From: Caldithrix sp.
GTDB taxonomy: Bacteria; Zhuqueibacterota; Zhuqueibacteria; Thermofontimicrobiales; Sulfurfontimicrobiaceae
Length of the DNA stretch: 64,000 nucleotides
Direction: 5' to 3'
Assembly: GCA_020722815.1 (NCBI GenBank)
Contig: DYKB01000027.1
Coordinates: forward strand, 1 to 64,000
Below the pieces are notes generated by a model, which was not told the origin of the DNA, searched no databases, and was given only the letters and a program-made list of their open reading frames with translations. Shown here piece after piece: positions 38,731-47,439 of the stretch; position 1 is the first letter of the stretch; every line of letters starts with the position of its first letter. The translations under genes and the position numbers were made by a program.

Positions 38731-39774
38731 ATGGTGAGTAAAAAAACTGGATTTGCAATTATTGGTACTGGTAATATTGGGCGAGTGCACGCGCTGGCAA
38801 TTCAATCCATACCAGAAGCGAGTTTAATAACTGTCTATGATCTGCAAATTTCTCAATCGCAAAAAATCGCGCAGGAATTCTCGGTTCCAGCAGCAAAATC
38901 CCTGACTAATATCATCACTAATCCAGCCATCGATGTTGTCTCAATCTGCACCCCCAGTGGGACCCATGCCGAACTGGCAATTCCACTGGCACAAAGTGGA
39001 AAGCATCTGTTCGTTGAAAAGCCACTGGATATAAAATTGGAACGGATTGATAACATGATTAACGCTGCCAAAGCTGCGGGGGTTATCATAACAGGAATTC
39101 TCCCGTCCCGGTTTCGGGATGGAATTCAAAAAACCTATCAGGCTATCCAGACAGGCCGGCTCGGAAAACTGGTTTTGATTACTGGAAGTATCAAATGGTT
39201 TCGTTCGGATGAATACTATCGGGGGAGCTGGCGTGGTACCTGGGAATTGGATGGCGGCGGCGCCTTGATGAATCAATCGATTCATACAATTGACCTGGTT
39301 CAATGGCTTGGTGGGCCAATTGATAGCATTTATGGCAAAACAGCCACCTTACGTCATCGGATTCAGGCCGAAGATACAGGAACAGCATTAATTGAATTTA
39401 AAAATGGTGCACAGGGAATCATTCAGGGGGCGACCAGTTGCTGGCCTGGAGACCCGGCACGGATTGAAATACATGGCACAGAAGGAACAATTGTACTGGA
39501 AGAAGGCCGAATCGTCCGCTGGGAATTAAAAAATGCACCAGAAGACGAACAAAATACAATGCTCGCGCTGGAAAAAGATAGTTTTGGGGGTTCGCGCGAT
39601 CCAATGGGAATTTCCCCCGATCTTCATAAAAGACAATTGGTTGATCTTATCGATGCTATCCATTCCAATCGCCAACCACTTATAATGGGCGAGGAAGCCC
39701 GAAAAGCAGTGGAAATTATTTTGGCAATATATCAATCATCACAAACTGGCAGAAAAATTCAATTACCTTTATAA
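38731..39774 (+). CDS. Gfo/Idh/MocA-family oxidoreductase
   Basis: NAD(P)-dependent sugar or polyol dehydrogenase of 347 residues. The Rossmann fold opens with AIIGTGNIGRVHALAIQSIP, and EKPLDIKLERIDNMI is the family's nucleotide and substrate signature. The C-terminal beta-sheet domain has WRGTWELDGGGALMNQSIHT. The open frame begins earlier at 38686, but AAGGGA five bases before the ATG at 38731 supports this start. It is first in a plus-strand run with a DegT aminotransferase, an amidohydrolase and an FGGY kinase. That context suggests oxidation and breakdown of a cyclitol or sugar, such as an inositol-like compound. The substrate is not determined. Confidence 0.85.
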   Translation: MVSKKTGFAIIGTGNIGRVHALAIQSIPEASLITVYDLQISQSQKIAQEFSVPAAKSLTNIITNPAIDVVSICTPSGTHAELAIPLAQSGKHLFVEKPLDIKLERIDNMINAAKAAGVIITGILPSRFRDGIQKTYQAIQTGRLGKLVLITGSIKWFRSDEYYRGSWRGTWELDGGGALMNQSIHTIDLVQWLGGPIDSIYGKTATLRHRIQAEDTGTALIEFKNGAQGIIQGATSCWPGDPARIEIHGTEGTIVLEEGRIVRWELKNAPEDEQNTMLALEKDSFGGSRDPMGISPDLHKRQLVDLIDAIHSNRQPLIMGEEARKAVEIILAIYQSSQTGRKIQLPL

Positions 39775-39820
39775 CCCATGACTATTCGTATTAAAAGATA
39801 AATTAATATGAGAGGTGAAG

Positions 39821-41074
39821 ATGGCAGGAACACATACTGAGAAAGATAAACTGGCGCTTCTGGGTGGACCAAAAGCAAAAACGACCCCTTACGGTACCGG
39901 AAAAAGATTTAACGGTTCAGAATTACAGTACTTACAGCAAGCTCTCGAACAAAATACTTTATTTTACTATCACGGTCAGATGACGAATCGCCTGCTGGAG
40001 CGATTTAAAAGTATTATCAAAGCGAATTTTGCTGCAGGCGTTTCATCCGGAACGGCAGCAATTCATGTGGCCCTGGGAGCTGGCCAAATCACTTATGGCG
40101 ACGAGGTTATTTTACCACCAATTACCGATGTCGGAACCGTTATTGGGATCCTGGCACAAAATGCACTGCCCGTTTTCTGTGATATTGATCCTGATAGCTA
40201 TCTGATGACTCCCGAATTAACGCGCAAAAAATTAACACCCCGAACAAAGGCCATCATCGTGGTGCACCTGGCTGGTAATAGCTGTTGCATGGAAGAGTAT
40301 CAGAAGCTGGCACAGGAAAATCATCTTCTGCTTGTCGAAGATTGTGCGCAAGCCTGGGGCGCAAAATTTAAAAATCAGAGGGTGGGGACTTTTGGTGATT
40401 TTGGCTGTTTTTCCTTGAATGATTTCAAACATATTAGTTGTGGGGATGGTGGAATTATCAGCACCCGTTATGAATATCTCTATCGAAGTGCACATGCCTT
40501 TGCTGATAAATATTATGATCGGCTGGGTACTGGTATGCGGACACCGGCAAGCTGGCTGGGTTTCAACTATCGCATCACGGAATTGCAATCGGCTGTGGGG
40601 CTGGCACAACTTGAAAAACTGGATCAAATCGTGACGCGTCGGCATGAATTCGGCATGAAATTTCTAAATGGTATTTCCAAAATTCCAGGACTTATTCCGC
40701 AAAAAATCGCACCGGAAAGCTATTCCAGTTTCTGGTTTACGGGATTTAGAGTCGATGAAAAAACCGCTGGTGTGACCGCCAGTGATTTTGCCAAAGCACT
40801 ACAGGCTGAAGGTATTGAGGCAAGCTATAGCTATTTTAATTTGCTCGATTGCGATCTATTCCTGAAGCGACAGGGCTATCGTGGAACCACCTTCCCCTTT
40901 GATTTTCCGGATGGAAGAGTTTATGAATATAAAACCGAGGATTGTCCCAATGCGTCGTACTTTATGAAAACCTTTATCAAAATTCCGATCAACGAGTTTC
41001 ATACCGATGAAGATATCGAGCAAACAATCTGGGCAGTCGAAAAAGTAGCTCGTTATTATCAGAACACAAAGTAA
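39821..41074 (+). CDS. DegT/DnrJ/EryC1-family PLP aminotransferase
   Basis: Sugar aminotransferase fold of 417 residues. Visible landmarks are AAGVSSGTAAIHVALGAG, VEDCAQAWGAKFKNQRVGTF and the PLP lysine in FSLNDFKHISCGDGGI. GAGAGG lies ahead of the ATG at 39821; the frame also allows a GTG six bases earlier. Members transaminate keto-sugars or keto-cyclitols. Being 46 bases after a Gfo/Idh gene, it may act on the keto product of that enzyme, which is the classical dehydrogenase-aminotransferase pairing. The exact substrate is unknown. Confidence 0.85.
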   Translation: MAGTHTEKDKLALLGGPKAKTTPYGTGKRFNGSELQYLQQALEQNTLFYYHGQMTNRLLERFKSIIKANFAAGVSSGTAAIHVALGAGQITYGDEVILPPITDVGTVIGILAQNALPVFCDIDPDSYLMTPELTRKKLTPRTKAIIVVHLAGNSCCMEEYQKLAQENHLLLVEDCAQAWGAKFKNQRVGTFGDFGCFSLNDFKHISCGDGGIISTRYEYLYRSAHAFADKYYDRLGTGMRTPASWLGFNYRITELQSAVGLAQLEKLDQIVTRRHEFGMKFLNGISKIPGLIPQKIAPESYSSFWFTGFRVDEKTAGVTASDFAKALQAEGIEASYSYFNLLDCDLFLKRQGYRGTTFPFDFPDGRVYEYKTEDCPNASYFMKTFIKIPINEFHTDEDIEQTIWAVEKVARYYQNTK

Positions 41075-41128
41075 TTACCCGTTTTTAGATACGAACATCA
41101 CAAAATTCCTCTAATGGAGCACAATTAG

Positions 41129-41998
41129 ATGATCATCGATGCACATCAGCATACCAATTGGCTTGGGCGAAATACAAATGCACTTATTGAAAATATGGAT
41201 GCTCATGGAATTTCCTGCAGTTGGCTATTAACCTGGGACGGCCCACTGGAAGAGCGGGATCCAATTTATTATCGTGTTTCCGATCCCCGGCGCACCAATC
41301 TTCCACTGGATGAGGTGGTGGAAGCCTGTCAGCGTTTTCCCGACCGATTTATAGCGGGATTTGCGCCGGATCCGCGACAACCCGGCGCCCTGGAACGCCT
41401 GGAGGCTGCGGTGGAGATGTTTCATATTCGTGTCTATGGTGAATGGAAATATCGCACCCTGCTCGAGACACCGGAATGCATCGCGATGTTTCACCTGTGT
41501 GGTCGGTTAAAATTGCCAGTGATTATCCATCTGGATGTCCCTTTTTTACCCCCAAACGATTTGAGTAAAGTATTTAAATGGTGGTTCGGGGGAACGATTG
41601 AAAACCTGGAAAGGACCTTACAAATTTGTCCTGATACAATTTTTCTGGGACACGGACCTGGATTCTGGCGCTATTTGAGCGGCGATGGTGATGAAAATCC
41701 AGAAGTTTATCCAAAAGGTGAATTTATCCCCGGTGGCAAAATCGCGCCACTCATGCGACAGTTCCCCAATCTTTATTGTGATTTATCCGCCGGTTCGGCG
41801 CGCTTTGCACTCGGTCGAAACATCGCTTTTACACTTGAATTTATCGATGAATTTCAGGATCGGCTCCTGTTCGCGCGGGATCAGTTCGATAATTTAATGT
41901 ATGATTTTTTGATATCTTTAAATTTACCAAAACCGGTTTTAGATAAAATCCTTTATCAGAATGCCATCCGTTTGGTTCCACTTGATATAAGGAAGTAA
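41129..41998 (+). CDS. Amidohydrolase-2-family metal-dependent hydrolase
   Basis: TIM-barrel hydrolase of 289 residues. The N-terminal metal motif MIIDAHQHTNW, a later His in LKLPVIIHLDVPFL, FLGHGPGFWRYLS and the Asp in LLFARDQFDNLMYDF follow the amidohydrolase-2 pattern. Typical activities are hydrolysis of lactones or decarboxylation of aromatic acids. In this position a sugar-lactone hydrolase is plausible but unproven. It follows the aminotransferase by 54 bases. Confidence 0.8.
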   Translation: MIIDAHQHTNWLGRNTNALIENMDAHGISCSWLLTWDGPLEERDPIYYRVSDPRRTNLPLDEVVEACQRFPDRFIAGFAPDPRQPGALERLEAAVEMFHIRVYGEWKYRTLLETPECIAMFHLCGRLKLPVIIHLDVPFLPPNDLSKVFKWWFGGTIENLERTLQICPDTIFLGHGPGFWRYLSGDGDENPEVYPKGEFIPGGKIAPLMRQFPNLYCDLSAGSARFALGRNIAFTLEFIDEFQDRLLFARDQFDNLMYDFLISLNLPKPVLDKILYQNAIRLVPLDIRK

Positions 41999-42139
41999 AT
42001 GTATTTTATGGATAAAGCAACGACAGGGAACAAGATGCAAAATTAACACGTTAAATCTTTATTTATTATTTTGTTATAGTTCTATATCAATCATGAATAA
42101 CCGATTTATTTTATTATATATTAGGAGAATGGAGGTACT

Positions 42140-43726
42140 ATGAAGCAGCCACTGTTTGCCGGGCTGGATGTTTCGACGCAGAGCTGTAAATTAGTTATTA
42201 TCGATCAAAAAAGTGAGTCCGTCGTTTTCACTGATTCTGTCAACTACGATAATGATTTACCGCACTACAAGACAAAAAATGGCGTTATAACGAATCTGGG
42301 CGAAGGGGTTTCCGAATCTGATCCGAATATGTGGATAGAGGCTGTGAATGTCCTTTTTGAAAGGCTAAAAGGTTCGAAAATTTCCCCAAAAGATATTCTT
42401 GCTATCTCGGTCTCCGGCCAGCAACATGGATTGGTCACATTGGATGAAAATGGTAATTTGACCCGTGAACGTAGTAAACTCTGGAATGATTTTTCGACCC
42501 TCGAAGAATGCGAATTACTCACCGAAGCCATCGGGGGGCAGAGTAAAATGATTGAAGAAGTTGCCAATTCGCAACGTACTGGTTATACGGCCAGCAAAAT
42601 ATACCATATTGCCCGTCATGAACCTGCGGTTTTTAAGAAAACCGCAACCTTTTTTCTGGTGCATAATTATATTAACTGGTATCTAACCGGTGGGAAAAAT
42701 GGTGGAAAACGTGTCATGGAACCCGGCGACACTTCCGGAATGGCACTCTGGCACACTTCACGTGGTGTCTGGTCCGAAAAGCTGCTGGAAATAATCTCTC
42801 CCGATCTGGTTGACAAACTGCCGCAGGTTTTACCTTCACAAAGAAGTATTGGCACCATTTCCAAAGAACTGGTGGAAAAATACGGTTTTCACCCGGATTG
42901 CAAAATTGATGCGGGTTCAGGTGATAACATGTATAGTGCTGTTGGAACCGGAAATATTGCCTCCGGAATCGTGACCATCAGTCTGGGAACCAGCGGAACG
43001 ATTTATTCTTTTATGGACAGCGTTTTTATCGATCCAACCGGTGAAATCGCGGCATTTCGTGATAGCACCGGCTACTATCTGGCGCTGATTTGTGTATCAA
43101 ATATGGCCAATGGCTATAATGAAATTCTGGCGCAGTATAAACTCTCGCATCAGGATTTTAATCAAATCATTAAGAAGACTAAACCGGGCAATAATGGCCG
43201 GATTCTCATCCCCTGGTACATGGGCGAACGGACGCCGGATGTTCCCCTCGCGGCGCCCCTCTATTTTGGATTTGGCTTAAATGATTTTACAAAAGAAATC
43301 CTCTGCCGCGCGGTTCTGGAAGGCCATGTGCTGAATCTTTATGACAGCTTTAACCGGATGGGATTAAAGCCCAAGGAAATTCGATTAACTGGTGGACTTT
43401 CGCGTTCTGAAGCCTGGCAGCAGGTAATTGCCGATGTCTTCGAGGCCGAAACGGTCCCGGTGGAAGGCGAAGGCGCTGCATTAGGTGCCGCCCTGCATGC
43501 CGCCTGGGTCTATTCCCGTGAATCAGGCGTGAATAAACCGCTGAAGGAAATTATTCATCCTTTTATAAAACTCCGCCAGGAAGAGCGTAAAATGCCGATC
43601 CCCGAAAATGTCGAAGCCTATCGCCTCCTGAAACAGGCTTACAATGGCCTGAGTAGCCGGGTTCGCAACGTGCAGAACGCCAAAGATCCGTTTGATTTTC
43701 GGAATCAGTTGATTAAGCTTGGGTAA
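42140..43726 (+). CDS. FGGY-family sugar kinase, xylulokinase-like
   Basis: Sugar kinase of 528 residues. The motifs are FAGLDVSTQSCKLVIID at the N-terminus, LAISVSGQQHGLVTLDENG, IVTISLGTSGTIYSF and IRLTGGLSRSEAWQQVIADV, all typical of XylB-type FGGY kinases. It would phosphorylate a pentulose or related ketose with ATP. GGAGGT precedes the ATG. A gap of about 140 bases separates it from the amidohydrolase gene, so it may be part of the same catabolic unit or have its own promoter. D-xylulose is the default substrate by family, not proven here. Confidence 0.85.
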   Translation: MKQPLFAGLDVSTQSCKLVIIDQKSESVVFTDSVNYDNDLPHYKTKNGVITNLGEGVSESDPNMWIEAVNVLFERLKGSKISPKDILAISVSGQQHGLVTLDENGNLTRERSKLWNDFSTLEECELLTEAIGGQSKMIEEVANSQRTGYTASKIYHIARHEPAVFKKTATFFLVHNYINWYLTGGKNGGKRVMEPGDTSGMALWHTSRGVWSEKLLEIISPDLVDKLPQVLPSQRSIGTISKELVEKYGFHPDCKIDAGSGDNMYSAVGTGNIASGIVTISLGTSGTIYSFMDSVFIDPTGEIAAFRDSTGYYLALICVSNMANGYNEILAQYKLSHQDFNQIIKKTKPGNNGRILIPWYMGERTPDVPLAAPLYFGFGLNDFTKEILCRAVLEGHVLNLYDSFNRMGLKPKEIRLTGGLSRSEAWQQVIADVFEAETVPVEGEGAALGAALHAAWVYSRESGVNKPLKEIIHPFIKLRQEERKMPIPENVEAYRLLKQAYNGLSSRVRNVQNAKDPFDFRNQLIKLG

Positions 43727-43930
43727 ATCTTCTTTAAAATATTCTATTCAATATTGATAGGAAAACAAATCCGTACAAAGAATATTCCCCTCCAAAATTT
43801 TTTGTAAAAAAGGTAATTTTTTTATAATTGCAAATTGAAGAATCCGCTGAATGATTACCAATTAAAATAGTTCTGGCACAATGGCTATGAGGAAAAAATG
43901 GCATATTTCTTTCTAAGTTAGAAAAAACGC

Positions 43931-43959
43931 TTGACATTGTATCTCAAAAGTGATACATT
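43931..43959 (+). promoter_or_regulatory. Promoter and operator of the antitoxin gene
   Basis: TTGACA and TACATT are spaced by 17 bases, a near-consensus promoter. Within it TGTATC and GATACA form an inverted repeat over 8 bases (43938-43957) that covers the -10 box. This is the arrangement of RelB-type autoregulation. Confidence 0.7.
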
Positions 43960-44001
43960 CTTATGAATATAGCTTTGATTATTTTTATCAGGGAGATAAT
44001 A

Positions 44002-44262
44002 ATGCCAAAAACTGAAATGATTCGGGCCAGAATCGAACCTGACCTGAAAAAAGAAGTCGAAAATATTTTCTCAGAATTAGGGTTATCCCCAACTTCAGCT
44101 ATCACCCTGTTTTATCAACAGGTTAGACTTTTTAGAGGCTTGCCATTTAGTGTCAGGATTCCAAATGAGATTACGCTCAAAACCTTTCGCGATACCGATG
44201 CTGAAGAAAATCTAATTCAGTGTAATGATGCAGCGGATATGTTTAAAAAATCAGGAATCTGA
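44002..44262 (+). CDS. RelB/DinJ-family antitoxin
   Basis: Antitoxin of 86 residues with an N-terminal ribbon-helix-helix (TEMIRARIEPDLKKEVENIF, SELGLSPTSAITLFYQQV). It is followed by the strand GLPFSVRIPNEITL, which in DinJ contacts the toxin. GGGAG lies before the ATG at 44002, so this is preferred to the longer frame from 43963. The gene overlaps the next start by one base (TGATG), the usual coupling with a YafQ-type toxin. As that toxin is destroyed, this antitoxin is now probably an orphan. It should still repress its own promoter. Confidence 0.85.
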   Translation: MPKTEMIRARIEPDLKKEVENIFSELGLSPTSAITLFYQQVRLFRGLPFSVRIPNEITLKTFRDTDAEENLIQCNDAADMFKKSGI

Positions 44263-44324
44263 TGTTAAAACCTTCTTATACGAAACAGTTTGAACTTGAT
44301 TTAAAAAAAGTTTTAAAACGTGGA
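44262..44324 (+). pseudogene. YafQ-like toxin, first 21 codons, interrupted
   Basis: The frame starts at the ATG overlapping the antitoxin stop and reads MLKPSYTKQFELDLKKVLKR, then G, like the N-terminus of YafQ/RelE mRNA interferases. At the Gly codon a MITE-like element begins. After the element the repeated bases continue as KRG-RDKVKI and then a stop, which matches the next residues expected in the family. The catalytic half is missing, so no active toxin can be made. Confidence 0.75.
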
Positions 44325-44494
44325 TTTTCTACCGTACACTTTTTTACATTACTTTAATGATTCATTTTTAAACCACGCTCAAAGCCCTCCCCCCAACCCT
44401 CTCCCAAAGGGAGAGGGCGTAGCTATTCCCTCTCCCCCTGGGAGAGGGTTAGGGTGAGGGCAGGTTTTGCTTAATCAAAAAGTGTACGGTAGTG
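44325..44494. mobile_element. MITE-like element, copy B (about 170 bp), with target duplication
   Basis: Inverted ends CTACCGTACACTTTTT (44329 on) and AAAAAGTGTACGGTAG (44477-44492) enclose a core made of CCCTCTCCC/GGGAGAGGG palindromes (44384-44461). The 10-base sequence AAAACGTGGA is repeated on both sides (44315-44324 and 44495-44504), as expected for a target-site duplication. It encodes no transposase, so a full-length element elsewhere would have to move it. The core is the reverse of that in copy C (56352), although the ends differ. Confidence 0.8.
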
Positions 44495-44504
44495 AAAACG
44501 TGGA

Positions 44505-44776
44505 AGGGATAAGGTAAAAATATAACTTATATGAGTTAAAGCCGGTGGCAATTTAATAGCAGCTATGAATATTCAGAATTTCCCGTATTAATTGTCCTCC
44601 AACCACCCTCATATTTTAAATTTTATTCACATTTCCCCTACCTGCCAACAGAGAAGCCTGAGAAATAGATTCTCAATAGTGGACATTGGGTATTTTTTTA
44701 TCATTTTATAGATTTTTATTGCATATTATGTTCCATTCTGTTATATTATATTTGAAATTTTTACATAAGGGCTCAA
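44505..44776. other. Remnant sequence after the interrupted toxin
   Basis: After about seven codons of toxin similarity there is no further match to the family. The rest is AT-rich without a gene. The last 60 bases probably contain the promoter of the HTH-PTS gene. Confidence 0.4.
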
Positions 44777-45463
44777 ATGGAACTTAAAATCAAAGATATT
44801 GTCGACCTGTTACAGGTCTCGGAAAAAACAGTCTATCGCTGGATTAAGGAAAAGAAAATTCCTTGTTACCGTATCCATCATCAGTACCGATTTAACCGGG
44901 CTGAAATTAATGAATGGATTATGAGTAACAAAATTGAGCTGTCGTCCAAACTGCTGGATTTATCAATTGCCAGACGACCAACTAATTTTACGGATCTGCT
45001 TCGAAATGGTGGAATTTACACAGCTATTCCGGGGCACACAATTCGGGATGTCCTGCACAATGCCATCGACGCGATTCATACGCCACCGGATATTGATAAG
45101 GAAGATATTATTGCGGCGCTGCTGAACCGCGAAGAATTGATGTCTACGGCGATTGGTCATGGCATCGCTATCCCGCATCCCCGCAACCCAATGATTACCA
45201 ACATCAAGGATGCTTCCGTGTCGATCTGTTTTCTGAAAGAGGCGGTAAATTTTGGTGCGCTGGACGGGAAACCGGTACATACCCTCTTTGTGCTCCTCAC
45301 CTATAGCCCACGACGGCACCTGGAAGTTTTATCCAAAATTTCGTATCTGTGTCAAATGGTTGATTTTCGGGTGATGTTGGAACGTCGCGCCACCGCGGCG
45401 GAGATCATTGACTTTGTTCAAACCCGGGAATTGGCCTGGCAAAAAAGGGAGAATGGAAAGTGA
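44777..45463 (+). CDS. HTH-PTS IIA (PtsN-like) fusion, probable regulator of the Ehr-type operon
   Basis: Fusion protein of 228 residues. Residues 1-50 are an excisionase/MerR-like helix-turn-helix (IKDIVDLLQVSEKTVYRWIK, PCYRIHHQYRFNRAEINEW). Residues 60-225 are a PTS EIIA-2 (fructose/nitrogen) domain with the phosphorylatable His at about 134 in GHGIAIPHP. No sugar-specific IIB or IIC is nearby, so a regulatory PTS-Ntr role is likely: the domain senses phosphorylation state and the HTH binds DNA. The gene overlaps the first membrane subunit of the complex (TGATG), showing translational coupling. Its target may be the operon itself, which is an inference. Confidence 0.8.
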   Translation: MELKIKDIVDLLQVSEKTVYRWIKEKKIPCYRIHHQYRFNRAEINEWIMSNKIELSSKLLDLSIARRPTNFTDLLRNGGIYTAIPGHTIRDVLHNAIDAIHTPPDIDKEDIIAALLNREELMSTAIGHGIAIPHPRNPMITNIKDASVSICFLKEAVNFGALDGKPVHTLFVLLTYSPRRHLEVLSKISYLCQMVDFRVMLERRATAAEIIDFVQTRELAWQKRENGK

Positions 45464-47439
45464 TGAGTTCATTATTCGCAGGGGTTGCGTTGTTTTTCGT
45501 GGCCGGTTTGCTGGCTATATTCTTACCTCAGCGTTGGCAAGGCATAGGCTATGTTATTTTTGCCGCAGCCGCACAAATTTTCCTCTTACCTGCCGTAACC
45601 AAAATTTTATTAGGAAGTCCCGCCCTGAGTTGGACGCTGACTTTTGCCGGCCCCATCGGTACGGCTTCATTCCGGGGGGATCCCCTGGCGGCCTTTTTTA
45701 TATTTTTTATTTCGATTGGCGGCTTGCTGGCGGGCGTCTACTCCCTGGGTTACATGAAATTGTACCAGCATGAGGGGCGCGCTTCGTTCACCACTTATTA
45801 CTTTTTTATGGGTTTATTGGTCACGGCCATGTTGCTCGTGGTGCTGGTGCAAAATGCCTTGCTCTTCCTGATCGTCTGGGAAATCATGTCGTTGGCCTCC
45901 TTTTTCCTGGTGAGTTTTGAGCATCGAAAAGAGGCGGTGCGCCAAGCGGGCCTCTATTACCTGATTGCGATGCAGGTTGGGGTGGCGGCCTTGCTGGCCG
46001 CGTTCGGCTGGAGTTCGGTATTGACCGGCGATTTAGATTTTAATGCATTGAGGACACTTGAACCGGTCACGGCGACTTATATTTTTCTGCTGTTTTTTAT
46101 CGGTTTTGGCACCAAAGCCGGCTTTGTTCCGCTGCACACCTGGTTGCCACTCGCGCATCCGGCCGCGCCCACCGCAGTCTCCGCGATCATGTCCGGCATC
46201 ATGATCAAAACCGGCATTTACGGTATCCTGCGCATGATCCTGCTCCTCGGTGTACCCGGCCATTGGCTGGCCTACCTGGTGTTCGGGATCGCCTTACTCG
46301 CCGGGATCCTGGGCGTAATGCATGCCATTGCCCAACACGACTTGAAAATACTACTCGCCTATCACAGTATCGAAAATATTGGGATTATCGGGATGGGGAT
46401 TGGCGTGGGGATGCTGGGAATAATCTATCACCAGGAAATTCTGGTCGTGGCCGGTTTTTTAGGCGCGCTGCTACACGTTTTCAATCATTTTACCTTTAAA
46501 AGTCTGCTCTTTTATGGCGTCGGCATTATTTATTCCAAAACCCACACCCGGGAAATTGAAAAATTGGGCGGTCTGGTGCATCGGATGCCATACACCGCGG
46601 CGCTTTTCCTGCTCGGTTCGCTGGCGATTAGTGGCTTGCCATTATTCAGCGGGTTTATCAGTGAATTTGCGATTTATTTCGGCATGGTGAAAAGTCTGGC
46701 GGTCAACGTGGTCGCCCTGAATTTCACCGCAGGCATCGGCCTGGCCGGGCTGGCGTTTATCGGGGTGATGGCCTTACTCTGTTTCACCAAAGTGTTCAGT
46801 GTCAGCTTTTTGGGAAATGCCCGGACCAATTGGCCGGAGCCACCCACCGAAGCCTCTGCTACGATGTTGGCGCCAATGATCGTCCTGGCACTCTTCATCC
46901 TCCTGGTTGGAATCGGTACACCGCTGATCTTGCCGTTATTGTCAGGGGTCGTGCAACAATTTTTACCGACCGCGTCATTCGCGGCCGGGGACGAAATGGC
47001 CGGACTTTTTCTTAAAATCAATCGCGCGCTCCTGATTTTTGGCGGTTTGATGGTTTTTTTCTTTGGTGTGCGCTGGCTCCTGCTGCGGCGCCGCACCGTC
47101 ACTATTTTCAAAACCTGGGATTGCGGCTATCAGGCGGAAAGCAGCCGGATTCAATATACCGCCAGTTCCTTCGCGTCCTCGTTTCTGGATCTGGTTTCAG
47201 GATTCGTACCCCGGCGCAAACAGATCGGGCGTCCACAGGAAGTTTTCCCCGCCCGGGCTCAATTTGAAAGTCACAGCAGAGATCTGGCCGAAAAATGGTT
47301 AATCCAGCCCATAATCAGTTGGTTACAATATTTTCTCAGATTGCTAACCTGGATTCAGAGTGGCCGCACCCAACAGTACATTCTCTACGGCCTGGTTTTT
47401 CTGATTATTCTCGTCATCTGGATTATAGGAGTTCGCTAA
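45463..47439 (+). CDS. HyfB-like proton-translocating membrane subunit of Ehr-type complex
   Basis: Membrane protein of about 658 residues (HyfB is 672) of the proton-conducting NuoL/MrpA family. The conserved Glu is in LFLIVWEIMSLASFFLVSFE, followed by FGTKAGFVPLHTWLPLAHPA, the Lys in IMSGIMIKTGIYGILRMI and LLAYHSIENIGIIGMGIGVG. A long C-terminal tail carries further helices (residues 520-658). It is translationally coupled to the HTH-PTS gene and overlaps the next by one base. It would move protons or sodium across the cytoplasmic membrane, driven by the peripheral redox subunits. The DNA is visibly richer in G and C than the flanking genes. Confidence 0.85.
   Translation: MSSLFAGVALFFVAGLLAIFLPQRWQGIGYVIFAAAAQIFLLPAVTKILLGSPALSWTLTFAGPIGTASFRGDPLAAFFIFFISIGGLLAGVYSLGYMKLYQHEGRASFTTYYFFMGLLVTAMLLVVLVQNALLFLIVWEIMSLASFFLVSFEHRKEAVRQAGLYYLIAMQVGVAALLAAFGWSSVLTGDLDFNALRTLEPVTATYIFLLFFIGFGTKAGFVPLHTWLPLAHPAAPTAVSAIMSGIMIKTGIYGILRMILLLGVPGHWLAYLVFGIALLAGILGVMHAIAQHDLKILLAYHSIENIGIIGMGIGVGMLGIIYHQEILVVAGFLGALLHVFNHFTFKSLLFYGVGIIYSKTHTREIEKLGGLVHRMPYTAALFLLGSLAISGLPLFSGFISEFAIYFGMVKSLAVNVVALNFTAGIGLAGLAFIGVMALLCFTKVFSVSFLGNARTNWPEPPTEASATMLAPMIVLALFILLVGIGTPLILPLLSGVVQQFLPTASFAAGDEMAGLFLKINRALLIFGGLMVFFFGVRWLLLRRRTVTIFKTWDCGYQAESSRIQYTASSFASSFLDLVSGFVPRRKQIGRPQEVFPARAQFESHSRDLAEKWLIQPIISWLQYFLRLLTWIQSGRTQQYILYGLVFLIILVIWIIGVR

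Noticed and set aside
43734-43937. 67-codon frame on the minus strand after the kinase gene
   Set aside because: It overlaps the antitoxin promoter, has no ribosome-binding site and no protein similarity that I can see.
44384-44461. CRISPR-like repeat in the CCCTCTCCC palindromes
   Set aside because: There is no regular array of repeats and spacers. It is a palindromic core inside an inverted-repeat element.
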